Source: Chloroflexota bacterium (lineage in GTDB: Bacteria > Chloroflexota > Limnocylindria > Limnocylindrales > CSP1-4). Taken from it: a stretch of 32,594 nt of DNA. Position numbers and translations under genes: made by a program. The notes under the pieces were generated by a model that saw only the letters and a list, made by a program, of their open reading frames with translations, did not search any database and was not told the DNA's origin. Of this stretch, positions 23,302 to 31,681 are shown piece after piece; position 1 is the stretch's first letter; every line of letters starts with the position of its first letter. The stretch spans positions 1-32,594 of the forward strand of contig JACPOS010000029.1 of assembly GCA_016191395.1 (NCBI GenBank). The letters are read 5' to 3'.

Positions 23302-25659
23302 GTGGCGAAGCGACGGCGCCAGGCACGGCGCCGGCGAACCACGCTTGGCCTGCCCTCGTTCAGCCTGCCCGACGTCGGGTCGGATGTCGCGCGCTCGCTC
23401 ATCGGGATCACCCTGCTGGTGCTGGCCGCGGTCACGCTGATCGCCTTCCTGCCCGGCGAGGGCTCCGTGACGCGCTGGTTCCGGGACACCGTCGGTCCGT
23501 GGTTCGGCACCTCGCGCTGGTTGCTGCCGTTCATCCTGGCGGCGACCGGCTGGTACATCGAGTGGGGCCCCGGCAAGGCGCCGGGCTCCGGCTGGGGGCT
23601 CACGCTCACCGGCGTCGTGATCGCGTATGTCGGGCTGCTCGGCGCCGCGTCCATCGTCCAGCCGCTCCGGCCCGGCCGCGGGAGCGGCGGCGGCATCGTG
23701 GGGCGCGTCATGTCGGACGCCCTGTCCGCCCTCGTCACCCCGACCGGCGCGTTCATCCTGTTCGTGGGCATCGCGATCGCGGGGGTGCTGATCGCCTTCA
23801 ACCTCCGTCTGAGCCAGCTGCTGCACCCGGTGGCCAAGGTCGCCAAGGCGGTGGGCACGACCGCGGCGGAGAGCATGCGTCGCGAACCCGGCCAGGCCGC
23901 ACCCACGAACGGCAAGGGGGCGAGCGCCGGCAACGGCGCAGCCGGGATGGCCGAGGGTGGCCTCCGCGGCGGCGGGCGCGTCCGCGGCGGCAGGGTCGCA
24001 CCCGGGCCCACGGACATCCCGGGCCAGACGGGGATCTGGGGCGAGGACAGCCCGGCGCCCGTGCCCTCACCCATCCCGACGTCGGCGACCTTCGCCCCGG
24101 CGCGAACCCCAGGATCGCCGGGCGCCGCGACGGCCACGGCGGAGCGGGCGCGGCCCGCGCGGGACCCTGATGACATCACCGACGCCTCGGATTCGCCGCC
24201 CACCCGCGAGCAGATCGAGTACACGCTGCCCGGCATCGAGCTGCTGGACGCGACGATCGAGCGGGTCAACCCGGCGGGCGACGAGACGGTCCACCGGCGG
24301 ACCGAGGACGTGATCGTCAAGAAGCTCGCCAGCTTCGACATCCCGGCCCAGATCGTGGGGCGCAACGCCGGCCCGGTCGTGACCCAGTACGAGGTCCAGC
24401 CCGCGGCGCATGTCAAGGTGAGCCGGATCGAGGCACTGGCCGACGACCTCGCGATGGCCCTCGCGGCACGCACGCTGCGCATCGAGGCGCCGATCCCGGG
24501 CAAGGCCGCCGTGGGCATCGAGATCCCGAACCAGGACTTCAACGTCGTGACCCTGCGCGGCATCCTGGAGTCGCTGGACTTCACGACGGGCTCCAAGCTC
24601 ACGTTCGCGCTCGGGCGGGACGTCGCCGGGCGCGCCCAGGCCGTGGACCTCGCGAAGATGCCGCACCTGCTGATCGCCGGCGCGACGGGCTCGGGGAAGA
24701 GCGTCATGGTCAACGCACTCATCACGAGCCTGCTCTGCAACGCGACGCCGGACGACGTCCGGATGATCCTCGTGGACCTCAAGCGCGTGGAGCTGGCCGC
24801 ATACAACGGGCTGCCCCACCTGCTCGTGCCGGTGATCACGGAGCCCGAGCGGGCCAAGGCCGCCCTCAAGTGTGCGGTGAACGAGATGGAGGGCCGCTAC
24901 CGGCGCTTCGCCGGCGCGACCGCCCGCAACATCAAGGCCTACAACGAGGGTCGCGCCGATCCCGCGGACCGCATGCCGTACATCGTCCTGGTGATCGACG
25001 AGCTCGCGGACCTGATGATGCGCGAGGGCAAGCACGTGGAGGAGCCTATCGTCCGCCTCGCGCAGAAGGCGCGCGCCACGGGCATCCACATGGTCCTCGC
25101 GACCCAGCGACCGTCGGTGAACGTGGTCACGGGCCTGATCAAGGCCAACTTCCCATCACGGATCGCCTTCGCGATGGCGTCCCAGATCGACTCGCGCACG
25201 ATCCTCGACACGCCGGGGGCGGAGGACCTCATCGGGCGCGGCGACATGCTCTACCAGCCCTCTGACCTGCCGCGGCCCATGCGCCTCCAGGGCGTCTTCG
25301 TGTCCGATCACGAGATCGGCAAGGTAACGCAGCACTGGAAGGACCAGATCGACGACCCGCACTACGACATGGCGATCCTGGAGAGCGACGAGGAGGGGAC
25401 GGCGGCGCCGGAGGACCTCGCCGACGCCGACGCGGATCGCCTGCTGATGGATGCCGTGGACGTGATCCGCGAGTACGACCGGGCCTCGGCGTCGCTGCTC
25501 CAGCGGCGGCTCAAGGTGGGCTATGCGCGCGCCGCGAGGATCATCGACCAGCTGGAGGCCCGCGGCTACATCGGCGCCTTCGACGGATCGAACGCCCGGG
25601 TAGTACTGCGTAGGGATTCCGCCCCCCACGACAACGGCGACGACCCGGGCGATGATTGA
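23302..25659 (+). CDS. ftsK: DNA translocase FtsK/SpoIIIE
   Basis: FtsK pumps chromosomal DNA through the division septum. The N-terminus has about four membrane helices (near residues 30-55, 72-92, 96-118 and 140-170). A Pro/Gly/Ala-rich linker runs to about 285, followed by the alpha/beta motor domain with Walker A GATGSGKS (460-467) and Walker B VLVIDELADL (Asp566, Glu567). The C-terminal winged-helix gamma domain (about 705-770, LLQRRLKVGYARAARIIDQLE) would read polar KOPS-like sites. Length is 785 aa. The GTG start abuts the rnj stop with no spacer. Confidence 0.96.
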   Translation: MAKRRRQARRRRTTLGLPSFSLPDVGSDVARSLIGITLLVLAAVTLIAFLPGEGSVTRWFRDTVGPWFGTSRWLLPFILAATGWYIEWGPGKAPGSGWGLTLTGVVIAYVGLLGAASIVQPLRPGRGSGGGIVGRVMSDALSALVTPTGAFILFVGIAIAGVLIAFNLRLSQLLHPVAKVAKAVGTTAAESMRREPGQAAPTNGKGASAGNGAAGMAEGGLRGGGRVRGGRVAPGPTDIPGQTGIWGEDSPAPVPSPIPTSATFAPARTPGSPGAATATAERARPARDPDDITDASDSPPTREQIEYTLPGIELLDATIERVNPAGDETVHRRTEDVIVKKLASFDIPAQIVGRNAGPVVTQYEVQPAAHVKVSRIEALADDLAMALAARTLRIEAPIPGKAAVGIEIPNQDFNVVTLRGILESLDFTTGSKLTFALGRDVAGRAQAVDLAKMPHLLIAGATGSGKSVMVNALITSLLCNATPDDVRMILVDLKRVELAAYNGLPHLLVPVITEPERAKAALKCAVNEMEGRYRRFAGATARNIKAYNEGRADPADRMPYIVLVIDELADLMMREGKHVEEPIVRLAQKARATGIHMVLATQRPSVNVVTGLIKANFPSRIAFAMASQIDSRTILDTPGAEDLIGRGDMLYQPSDLPRPMRLQGVFVSDHEIGKVTQHWKDQIDDPHYDMAILESDEEGTAAPEDLADADADRLLMDAVDVIREYDRASASLLQRRLKVGYARAARIIDQLEARGYIGAFDGSNARVVLRRDSAPHDNGDDPGDD

Positions 25660-25662
25660 CGG

Positions 25663-27069
25663 ATGACGACCCGAGATCACGCGAGGCGCGCCGCCCAGCG
25701 CCTGGGCGCGGGCGATCGTCCCGACGCGCTCGATGCCGGACCCGGACTGCCTGACCGCCTCGTCGCGGCCCGGGAGCGCAAGGGCGTCGATCTCGTCCGG
25801 GCCGAGCGCGACACGAAGATCCGGGTCCGCTATCTGAGCGCCCTCGAACGTGGCGACTACCGCGACCTGCCGGGCGCGGTGTACACGAAGGGGTTCCTGC
25901 GGAACTACGCGATCTACCTCGCGCTCGATCCGGAGGACGTGCTGCGCCAATGGCGCCGCGAGCGCGGCGACCAGGTGGGGCCGGAACCCATCATCGTGCC
26001 GCCCCGGCCGCTCGAGGAGCCGTCCAGGCCACTGCGCTTCTCGCCGTCGGTCGTGGTCGCGGCGCTGTTGACGGCGGGCGTGATCCTGTTCTTCGTCTAC
26101 CTGTCCTCGCAGCTGCTGCGCTACTCGAAGCCGCCCGAGCTCACCGTGACGGCCCCCGCCACCGCGGTGCTCCAGGTCGGTGAGGACCAGACCAGCTACC
26201 TGCTTTCGGGCACGGCCACCGCCGGCGCCACGATCACGATCAAGGCCGCGGGCCAGACCCAGCCCATCCGCGTCACCGTGCAGGCGAGCGGCGAGTGGAG
26301 CTACCAGGTGGATCTCCGCCGCGGCCAGAACCGGTTCGACATCGACGCGATCAACACGGAGACCGGCAAGTCCTCCGAGTCGCCACGAACGGTCGTGATC
26401 ACCGTGCCCTTCCTCGTGTTCCAGGCGCCGACGCTCGTCGTCACCCAACCGGTGGACGGAACGACGTACGGCAACGGCGCGATCGCGATCGAGGGAACGA
26501 CAACGAACGCGAAGTCCGTCACGGTCAGGGCCGTGTTCCTCGGTTCCGATCTCACGGGAGCGTCGGCACCCACGCCGGCGCCGACCCCGGCGCCGCCGGC
26601 CGGCACGCCCGGCCCCGGCGCGTCGCCCGGAGCGACGCCGGACCCGGGCACCACGGTCGACGTGGCGGAGGACGGGTCGTTCGCGCTGCCGCCGCTCGAG
26701 CTGACCACTGGCCGCTGGGCCATCACGGTCACGGCGACCTCGGCAGAAGGCAAGACCGCGTCACTGACGCGCCAGATCACCATTGCCTACAGCGGCGTGA
26801 ACCTGGTCGTGAGCATCCAGGGCGGACCCGCTTGGATCAAGGTCTGGATCGACGGCAAGCTCCAGGGTGGCGGTGGCGGCACCGTGTACCAGGCCGGCCG
26901 AACCCTGACCTTCAGCGGCGTGACCTCCGTCGAGGTGCGCACCGGCTCGTCGGGCAGCACGCGGTTCACCCTGAACGGCGTCAGCCTCGGGGCGCTCGGC
27001 AAGGCCGGCGTGGCCGAGACGTGGCTCTTCGCGCCGCCCGCCGCACCGGTCAAGACGCAGCGGCAGTAG
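25663..27069 (+). CDS. RodZ-like helix-turn-helix membrane protein with Ig-like domains
   Basis: RodZ links the cytoskeleton to cell-wall synthesis in rods; related HTH_25 proteins occur widely beside ftsK and cinA. The 468-residue protein has a cytoplasmic helix-turn-helix (about 28-100, RAERDTKIRVRYLSALERGD and LPGAVYTKGFLRNYA), one membrane helix (about 130-151), two Ig-like beta domains outside (about 160-235 and 238-380, the second with a Pro/Ala/Gly-rich insert near 300-330) and a C-terminal DUF4115-like domain (about 388-455). Extra Ig-like domains are unusual for RodZ. Spacing to ftsK is 3 bases and to cinA 2 bases. Confidence 0.85.
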   Translation: MTTRDHARRAAQRLGAGDRPDALDAGPGLPDRLVAARERKGVDLVRAERDTKIRVRYLSALERGDYRDLPGAVYTKGFLRNYAIYLALDPEDVLRQWRRERGDQVGPEPIIVPPRPLEEPSRPLRFSPSVVVAALLTAGVILFFVYLSSQLLRYSKPPELTVTAPATAVLQVGEDQTSYLLSGTATAGATITIKAAGQTQPIRVTVQASGEWSYQVDLRRGQNRFDIDAINTETGKSSESPRTVVITVPFLVFQAPTLVVTQPVDGTTYGNGAIAIEGTTTNAKSVTVRAVFLGSDLTGASAPTPAPTPAPPAGTPGPGASPGATPDPGTTVDVAEDGSFALPPLELTTGRWAITVTATSAEGKTASLTRQITIAYSGVNLVVSIQGGPAWIKVWIDGKLQGGGGGTVYQAGRTLTFSGVTSVEVRTGSSGSTRFTLNGVSLGALGKAGVAETWLFAPPAAPVKTQRQ

Positions 27070-27071
27070 CC

Positions 27072-27563
27072 ATGCCCGGCGCGCTCGTCGCCCTGGCGGA
27101 GCGGCTGCAGGGCGTGTGCCTCGGCCGCGGGATCACGGTCGCGGTGGCCGAATCGTGCACCGGCGGCCTCGTCGCGACGACGATCACCGAGGTGCCGGGC
27201 TCGTCGGGGTACTTCCTGGGCGGCGTCGTCTCGTACGCGAACTCGGCCAAGGAGACGCTGCTGGGCGTAGCTCAGGCAACGCTGGCCGCCCACGGCGCCG
27301 TGAGCGCCCAGGTCGCGGTCGCGATGGCCGCCGGCGCGCGAGCGAGATTCGGTGTCGACCTCGCGGCATCGATTACGGGTGTCGCCGGACCGGACGGCGG
27401 CTCCGACGAGAAGCCTGTGGGCCTGACGTACGTGGGCCTCGCCTCGGGAGCCGGCGTCGAGGTGCGGCGGCTGCAGCTCTCCGGCGACCGGGTCGCGAAC
27501 AGGGAGGCGGCGGCGCGCGCGGCGCTGGAGTGGCTGATCGCCGAGGGCGAGGCGATCGGATGA
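27072..27563 (+). CDS. cinA: CinA C-terminal family protein (nicotinamide-nucleotide amidase)
   Basis: This family (PncC) deamidates nicotinamide mononucleotide to nicotinate mononucleotide in NAD salvage. At 163 residues it is the stand-alone C-terminal domain without the N-terminal COG1058 half. Signature segments are AESCTGGL (26-33, with the catalytic Ser28), GYFLGGVVSYANSAKETLLGV and ITGVAGPDGGSDEKPVG. Its ATG follows the rodZ-like stop by 2 bases, and its stop overlaps the Mur ligase start as ATGA. Confidence 0.93.
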   Translation: MPGALVALAERLQGVCLGRGITVAVAESCTGGLVATTITEVPGSSGYFLGGVVSYANSAKETLLGVAQATLAAHGAVSAQVAVAMAAGARARFGVDLAASITGVAGPDGGSDEKPVGLTYVGLASGAGVEVRRLQLSGDRVANREAAARAALEWLIAEGEAIG

Positions 27564-29107
27564 CCAGGACCGCCCTGGAGCTGAGTGCGGGCCTCGCGCC
27601 CGCTCGCGAGGCGCGGCCGATCCGACCCGGTGAGCGCATCCATATCCTCGGGATCGCCGGTGCCGGGGCATCGGCTGCCGCGATCCACGCGGCCGCCCAG
27701 GGCGCGTTCGTCACCGGCTGCGACCCGGGCGGTCCGTCGCCGTACACGCCAGCACTCGAGGCGCGTCGGATTCCGATCGCTGGATCGCACAACGCCTCGC
27801 ACGTCACCGACGGCCCACGCCTGGACCGCCTCGCCGTGACCAAGGCGCTGACCGCCGTCGCTCCCGATCATCCGGAGCTGCGCGCCGCCGCGAACCGCGG
27901 CATTCCCGCCGAGCCCTGGCAGCAGGTCATCGCCGACGCGGCCCACGGCCGGAACCTGATCGCCGTCGGGGGCACCCACGGCAAGAGCACGACGGCCGGC
28001 TGGCTCACCTGGGTGCTCGCGGAGGCAGGCCTCGACCCATCGGCGTTCGTCGGCGCCCTCCTCCCGGCGGCGCTGACCGGCGGGATCCCGGCGACGGCCA
28101 GGGTGGGCAAGGGCGACTGGTTCGTCGTCGAGGCCGACGAGTACGCCGGCAACTTCGACGCGTACCGCCCCGATGTCGTCGTGCTCACGACGGTCGAATG
28201 GGACCACCCGGACGTGTTCGCGGATCGGGCGGCAGTGATCGAGGCCTTCGCGCGCTGGCTCGAGCAGGTCCCGGATGCGACCCTGATCGCGAACCTCGAG
28301 GACGCCGGCGTCGTGGAGCTGCTGGGCGTCGTCCAGGCGTCGCCGCTTCGCACCGGCACCATCATCGGCGTCTCGCTGGTGGGTCAGGCGTCCATTCGCA
28401 CCGCCACCGCGCAGCCGGCGGAGCTGTGGATCGATTCCAGCGTGAGCGGGCACGTCGTCGACCGGACCGCAGACGGGATCGTCCTGGACATCGACGGGCT
28501 CGCGGCGTCGACTCGGCGCGTCCACCTGCCGTCGGCGGGGGACCACAACGCGTCCAACGCGCTGCTCGCGCTCGCCGCCGCCGCCGGTGGGGCCCGAGGG
28601 GCGGGGGAGGACATCGACCGACTCGTCTGGGCGCTGGGCAGCTTTCCGGGCATCGGGCGCCGCCTGGAGCGGAAGGGCGAAGCCCGCGGCGTCGTCGTCT
28701 ACGACGACTACGGCCACCATCCGACGGCGATCCGCGCCACGCTCGCGGCCATCCGCCAGCGCGAGCCCGGGCGGCGCGTCTGGGCCGTCTATGAGCCGCT
28801 CACGTTCCATCGGACCGCGGCGATGCTCCCCGGGTTCGCGGACGCCCTCGCGGAGGCGGACGCGGTTGCGGTGGCCAACATCTGGGCGAGCCGGGACCTG
28901 GACACCACCGTGACGTCGCCCGAGATCCTCGCAGCGGCCGTGCGCGCCCGCAGGCCGGGCATCACCGCGACGGCACCGGGGACCGTGGAGGAAACGGCGG
29001 CGTGGCTCGCCCGGAACGTCCACGAGGGAGACGCCGTGCTGGTCATGGGTGGCGGGCGGAGCTACCGGATCGCCGAGCTGCTGCTCCACGGCCTCGAATC
29101 GTCCTGA
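27560..29107 (+). CDS. Mur ligase family protein, MurC-like
   Basis: MurC adds L-alanine to UDP-N-acetylmuramate; Mpl, a relative, adds recycled tripeptide. The 515-residue protein has a Rossmann start HILGIAGAGASAAAIH, the ATP loop GTHGKSTT (138-145), VVEADEYAGNFDAYRPDVVV, a central domain segment DHNASNALLALAA and the C-terminal DDYGHHPTAIRATLAAIR, which is typical of MurC. Departures are GKSTT for the usual GKTTT, and IAGAGASA in place of MurC's IGGAGMSG. True MurC, an Mpl-like recycler or a specialised paralogue are all possible; I favour MurC or a close paralogue. It ends the asd-to-mur gene string. Confidence 0.85.
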   Translation: MTRTALELSAGLAPAREARPIRPGERIHILGIAGAGASAAAIHAAAQGAFVTGCDPGGPSPYTPALEARRIPIAGSHNASHVTDGPRLDRLAVTKALTAVAPDHPELRAAANRGIPAEPWQQVIADAAHGRNLIAVGGTHGKSTTAGWLTWVLAEAGLDPSAFVGALLPAALTGGIPATARVGKGDWFVVEADEYAGNFDAYRPDVVVLTTVEWDHPDVFADRAAVIEAFARWLEQVPDATLIANLEDAGVVELLGVVQASPLRTGTIIGVSLVGQASIRTATAQPAELWIDSSVSGHVVDRTADGIVLDIDGLAASTRRVHLPSAGDHNASNALLALAAAAGGARGAGEDIDRLVWALGSFPGIGRRLERKGEARGVVVYDDYGHHPTAIRATLAAIRQREPGRRVWAVYEPLTFHRTAAMLPGFADALAEADAVAVANIWASRDLDTTVTSPEILAAAVRARRPGITATAPGTVEETAAWLARNVHEGDAVLVMGGGRSYRIAELLLHGLESS

Positions 29108-29135
29108 TTGCCGAACGGGCGCGAACAGGCATACT
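29108..29135 (+). promoter_or_regulatory. Candidate promoter for yajQ transcript
   Basis: TTGCCG (29108-29113) and CATACT (29130-29135) are separated by 16 bases, a fair housekeeping-type promoter placed right after the murC-like stop. The predicted start is about 60 bases ahead of yajQ. It has the best -35/-10 pair seen in this window. Confidence 0.45.
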
Positions 29136-29172
29136 GGCGCCCGACACCAACCGCAGATCCGGTGTGGGCACC

Positions 29173-29205
29173 ATGCCGCGCCGGCCCAGGAGGCGAATGA
29201 CGTGA
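29173..29205 (+). CDS. Possible ten-residue leader ORF overlapping yajQ start
   Basis: ATG at 29173 encodes MPRRPRRRMT and ends in a TGA (29203-29205) that overlaps the yajQ GTG. The reading frame spans the yajQ Shine-Dalgarno sequence. Its arginine-rich content may simply reflect the purine-rich ribosome site read in another frame, so confidence is low. Confidence 0.18.
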   Translation: MPRRPRRRMT

Positions 29206-29693
29206 GTGGCGAGGTCTCGTTCGACGTCGTCAGCGAGTTCGATGCCATGGAGCTCCGCAACGCGCTGGACCAGGTCCGGCGCGAGGCCGGGCAGCGCTTC
29301 GACTTCCGGGGTGCGACCGTCGACATCGAGCAGGGCAAGGATGAGATCGTCCTGCTCACCGACGACGACTTCCGGGCGGCGGCGATCAAGGACATGATCC
29401 TGTCGAAGGCGGTCCGCCGCGGGCTGTCGCTGAAGATCTTCGATTGGGGGCCCGTGGAGCCCGCGGGCGGCATGAAGGTCCGCCAGAAGATCGGCCTTCG
29501 GATGGGGCTGCCGGACGACCTGGCGAAGCGGATCACGAAGATGATCCGGGACGAGTTCCCGAAGGTGAAGTCGCAGATCCAGGGCGACGCGGTGCGCGTG
29601 TCCGGCAAGAGCAAGGACGACCTCCAGCGCGTGATCACGCGGTTGCGAGGCCTCGACGAGGTCGTCGAGCTGCAGTTCCAGAACTACCGGTAG
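29202..29693 (+). CDS. yajQ: YajQ family nucleotide-binding protein
   Basis: YajQ proteins are small two-domain ferredoxin-like proteins that bind nucleotides or RNA; some bind cyclic di-GMP. The N-terminus FDVVSEFDAMELRNALDQ, with the middle FDWGPVEPAGGMKVRQKI and the end KSKDDLQRVITRLRG, is diagnostic, and 163 residues is the family length. The GTG at 29202 is chosen for AGGAGG at 29188-29193, eight bases upstream. Its role in this organism is unknown; it is first in a short transcript with a membrane peptide and a thiamine-diphosphate enzyme. Confidence 0.95.
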   Translation: MSGEVSFDVVSEFDAMELRNALDQVRREAGQRFDFRGATVDIEQGKDEIVLLTDDDFRAAAIKDMILSKAVRRGLSLKIFDWGPVEPAGGMKVRQKIGLRMGLPDDLAKRITKMIRDEFPKVKSQIQGDAVRVSGKSKDDLQRVITRLRGLDEVVELQFQNYR

Positions 29694-29804
29694 GTGCGTG
29701 TCGTGGCATCCCAGGTCATCGCACGCCTCCTCGTGCTGTTCGTCGTCGTGATGCTCGTCCTCAGCCTGGTGCTGACGTCGATCCCGGGCCCGGTGCCAGG
29801 ATGA
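29694..29804 (+). CDS. Small single-helix membrane protein
   Basis: A GTG-started frame of 36 codons begins on the base after the yajQ stop and ends in an ATGA overlap with the next gene. The product starts VRVVASQ and is almost entirely hydrophobic through LLVLFVVVMLVLSLVLTS, then ends IPGPVPG, so it looks like one membrane helix. A second GTG at 29703 would give 33 residues. No good Shine-Dalgarno sequence is present, but tight coupling on both sides and the clean helix favour a real gene. I do not recognise the family. Confidence 0.5.
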   Translation: MRVVASQVIARLLVLFVVVMLVLSLVLTSIPGPVPG

Positions 29805-31681
29805 CGGACCTGGCCGAGGCCGGGATGACCCATGCGCCTGCGGCGGACGCCGAACCAGGGCGGGTGTCGGATCCGGAACCGGGCTTTGAGCCGGGGTTGC
29901 AGCCCGAGCAGGCCGCCCTCGCCGAGGCGGAGGCCGAGCTGGAGGCCGACGCCGCACCGGAGCCCATGAGCGAGCCGGACGTCGAGTCGGCCGTCGAGCC
30001 CGCGGCAGGGCCGGCAGAGCCTGCCGCGCCGATGACGGTCGGACGCATGTTCGCGGACTCCATCCGGCGTGCCGGCGTGCGCTGGGCGTTCACCGTGCCC
30101 GGCGAGAGCTTCCTGGGCCTGCTCGAGGGCCTCGAAGCCGCTGGCATCAACGTCGTGGCGACGCGCCACGAAGGCGCCGCAGCGTTCATGGCGGAAGCCC
30201 ACGCGCAGCTGACCGGCCGGCCCGCGGCGTGCATCGGCACGCGCGCGGTGGGCGGCTCCAACCTCGCGATCGGCATTCACACCGCCTTCTCCGATTCCAG
30301 CCCGATGTTCGCGTTCATCGGCCAGGTGGAGCGCAAGGCCCGCGGTCGGGAGGGGTTCCAGGAAGTGGACCTCACCGAGACCATCGGCCGCCTCGGCAAG
30401 TGGTCCGCGGAGCCCGTGGACGTTCCGTCGGCAGTGCAGGCGGCCGCCGATGCGGTCGACCAGGCGCTCAACGGCCGGCCGGGTCCGGTCGTCCTGTCCG
30501 TCGCGGAGGACCTCCTCGACGAGATGGTCCCGCCGGAGCTGATGCCCGCACTGAGCCGCGTCCCACCGCCGCGTCCCACGGACGACGAGGTGCGCGACGT
30601 CCTGCAGCTCCTCGCGGGCGCGGAGCGGCCCGTGATCCTGGCCGGGGCCGGCGTGTTGCGTGCCCGGACCTCCAACGACCTGCTGCGCCTCGCGGAGCTC
30701 CTGCGGGTGCCCGTGGTCGCTTCGTGGCGGCGTGGTGACGTCATCTCCAACGACCACCCGCTGTACCTGGGCATGACCGGGTACGGCTCGCCACCCACCG
30801 TCCGGGAGCGGCTTGCGAATGCGGACGCGCTGCTCGTCATCGGCTGCCGGCTCGGCGAGATCACGACGTACGGCTGGACGGTTCCAGCGGCCGGGACCCG
30901 CTGGGCCCACGTGGACATTGCGCCGGGTCCGGTCGCGTCGGACCTTCCGCCGGCGGCGATGACCATCACGTCCGACGCGCGGCTCTTCCTGCGCGCCGCC
31001 GTCTCGCGACTGGAGACGCGCGGCGTCCTCGATGCTGCCGGCGCGGATGCCCGCACGGCACGGAACGCCGACGATCGAGCCGCGTTCGAGGCAGCCACGG
31101 TCATCGACGCCCATCCGTGGGACGGACCGGGCGTGCACCCGGGCAAGATCGTCATGACGCTGCGCGGCCTGCTCCCGGACGACGGCATCGTCACGACCGA
31201 CGCCGGAAGCTTCGGGACGTGGGCGGCGCGTGGGTTCCGCTTCCGCCGCCCGGGGACCTTCCTCGGCTCCACGTCCGGTGCCATGGGGTACGGCCTGCCG
31301 GCCGCCATCGCAGCGGGCCTCATCCACCGTGACCGGGCCATCGTGGCGCTCGTCGGCGATGGCGGGCTGGGCATGACGCTCACGGAGATCGAGACCGCCG
31401 TGCGGATGGGCCTCAGGACCATCGTCCTGGTGTTCGACAACCAGCGCTACGGCATGATCCGCACCTACCAGGACCGGCGGCCCGGTGCGATCGGCGTGGC
31501 CACTGACCTGGGGCCGATCGACTTCGCCGCGGCAGCCCGGGCACTGGGTGCCCGGGGCGTTCGTGTCGAGGATGACGCAGGGTTCGAGCCGGCACTCCGG
31601 CAGGCCCTCGTCGCCGATCGGCCGAGCGTGCTCCATCTCGTAGTCGAACGCCGCTGGGAGGGTGTCGACAGCCGCCCGTGA
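29801..31681 (+). CDS. Thiamine-diphosphate-dependent enzyme (acetolactate synthase-like)
   Basis: This belongs to the three-domain ThDP family of acetolactate synthase, pyruvate oxidase and benzoylformate decarboxylase. The first domain starts near residue 78 and has the cofactor-activating Glu124 in TRHEGAAAFMAEA. The middle domain spans about 265-400, and the last carries the ThDP-binding GDG (519-521) with Asn547 in FDNQRYGM. Length is 626 aa because of an unusual 75-residue N-terminal stretch rich in Glu, Pro and Ala, probably disordered. The QVERKARGREGFQEVD stretch is like that in other members. No ilvN or ilvC lies nearby, so branched-chain biosynthesis is not indicated; the substrate is unknown. 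Confidence 0.85.
   Translation: MTDLAEAGMTHAPAADAEPGRVSDPEPGFEPGLQPEQAALAEAEAELEADAAPEPMSEPDVESAVEPAAGPAEPAAPMTVGRMFADSIRRAGVRWAFTVPGESFLGLLEGLEAAGINVVATRHEGAAAFMAEAHAQLTGRPAACIGTRAVGGSNLAIGIHTAFSDSSPMFAFIGQVERKARGREGFQEVDLTETIGRLGKWSAEPVDVPSAVQAAADAVDQALNGRPGPVVLSVAEDLLDEMVPPELMPALSRVPPPRPTDDEVRDVLQLLAGAERPVILAGAGVLRARTSNDLLRLAELLRVPVVASWRRGDVISNDHPLYLGMTGYGSPPTVRERLANADALLVIGCRLGEITTYGWTVPAAGTRWAHVDIAPGPVASDLPPAAMTITSDARLFLRAAVSRLETRGVLDAAGADARTARNADDRAAFEAATVIDAHPWDGPGVHPGKIVMTLRGLLPDDGIVTTDAGSFGTWAARGFRFRRPGTFLGSTSGAMGYGLPAAIAAGLIHRDRAIVALVGDGGLGMTLTEIETAVRMGLRTIVLVFDNQRYGMIRTYQDRRPGAIGVATDLGPIDFAAAARALGARGVRVEDDAGFEPALRQALVADRPSVLHLVVERRWEGVDSRP

Noticed and set aside
21424-23826. Minus-strand 800-codon open frame opposite rnj
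   Set aside because: It is antisense to RNase J with no recognisable motif.
26570-26660. Pro/Ala/Gly-rich repeat in the RodZ-like gene as a possible tandem repeat element
   Set aside because: It is a short low-complexity protein linker with irregular units, not a DNA repeat array.
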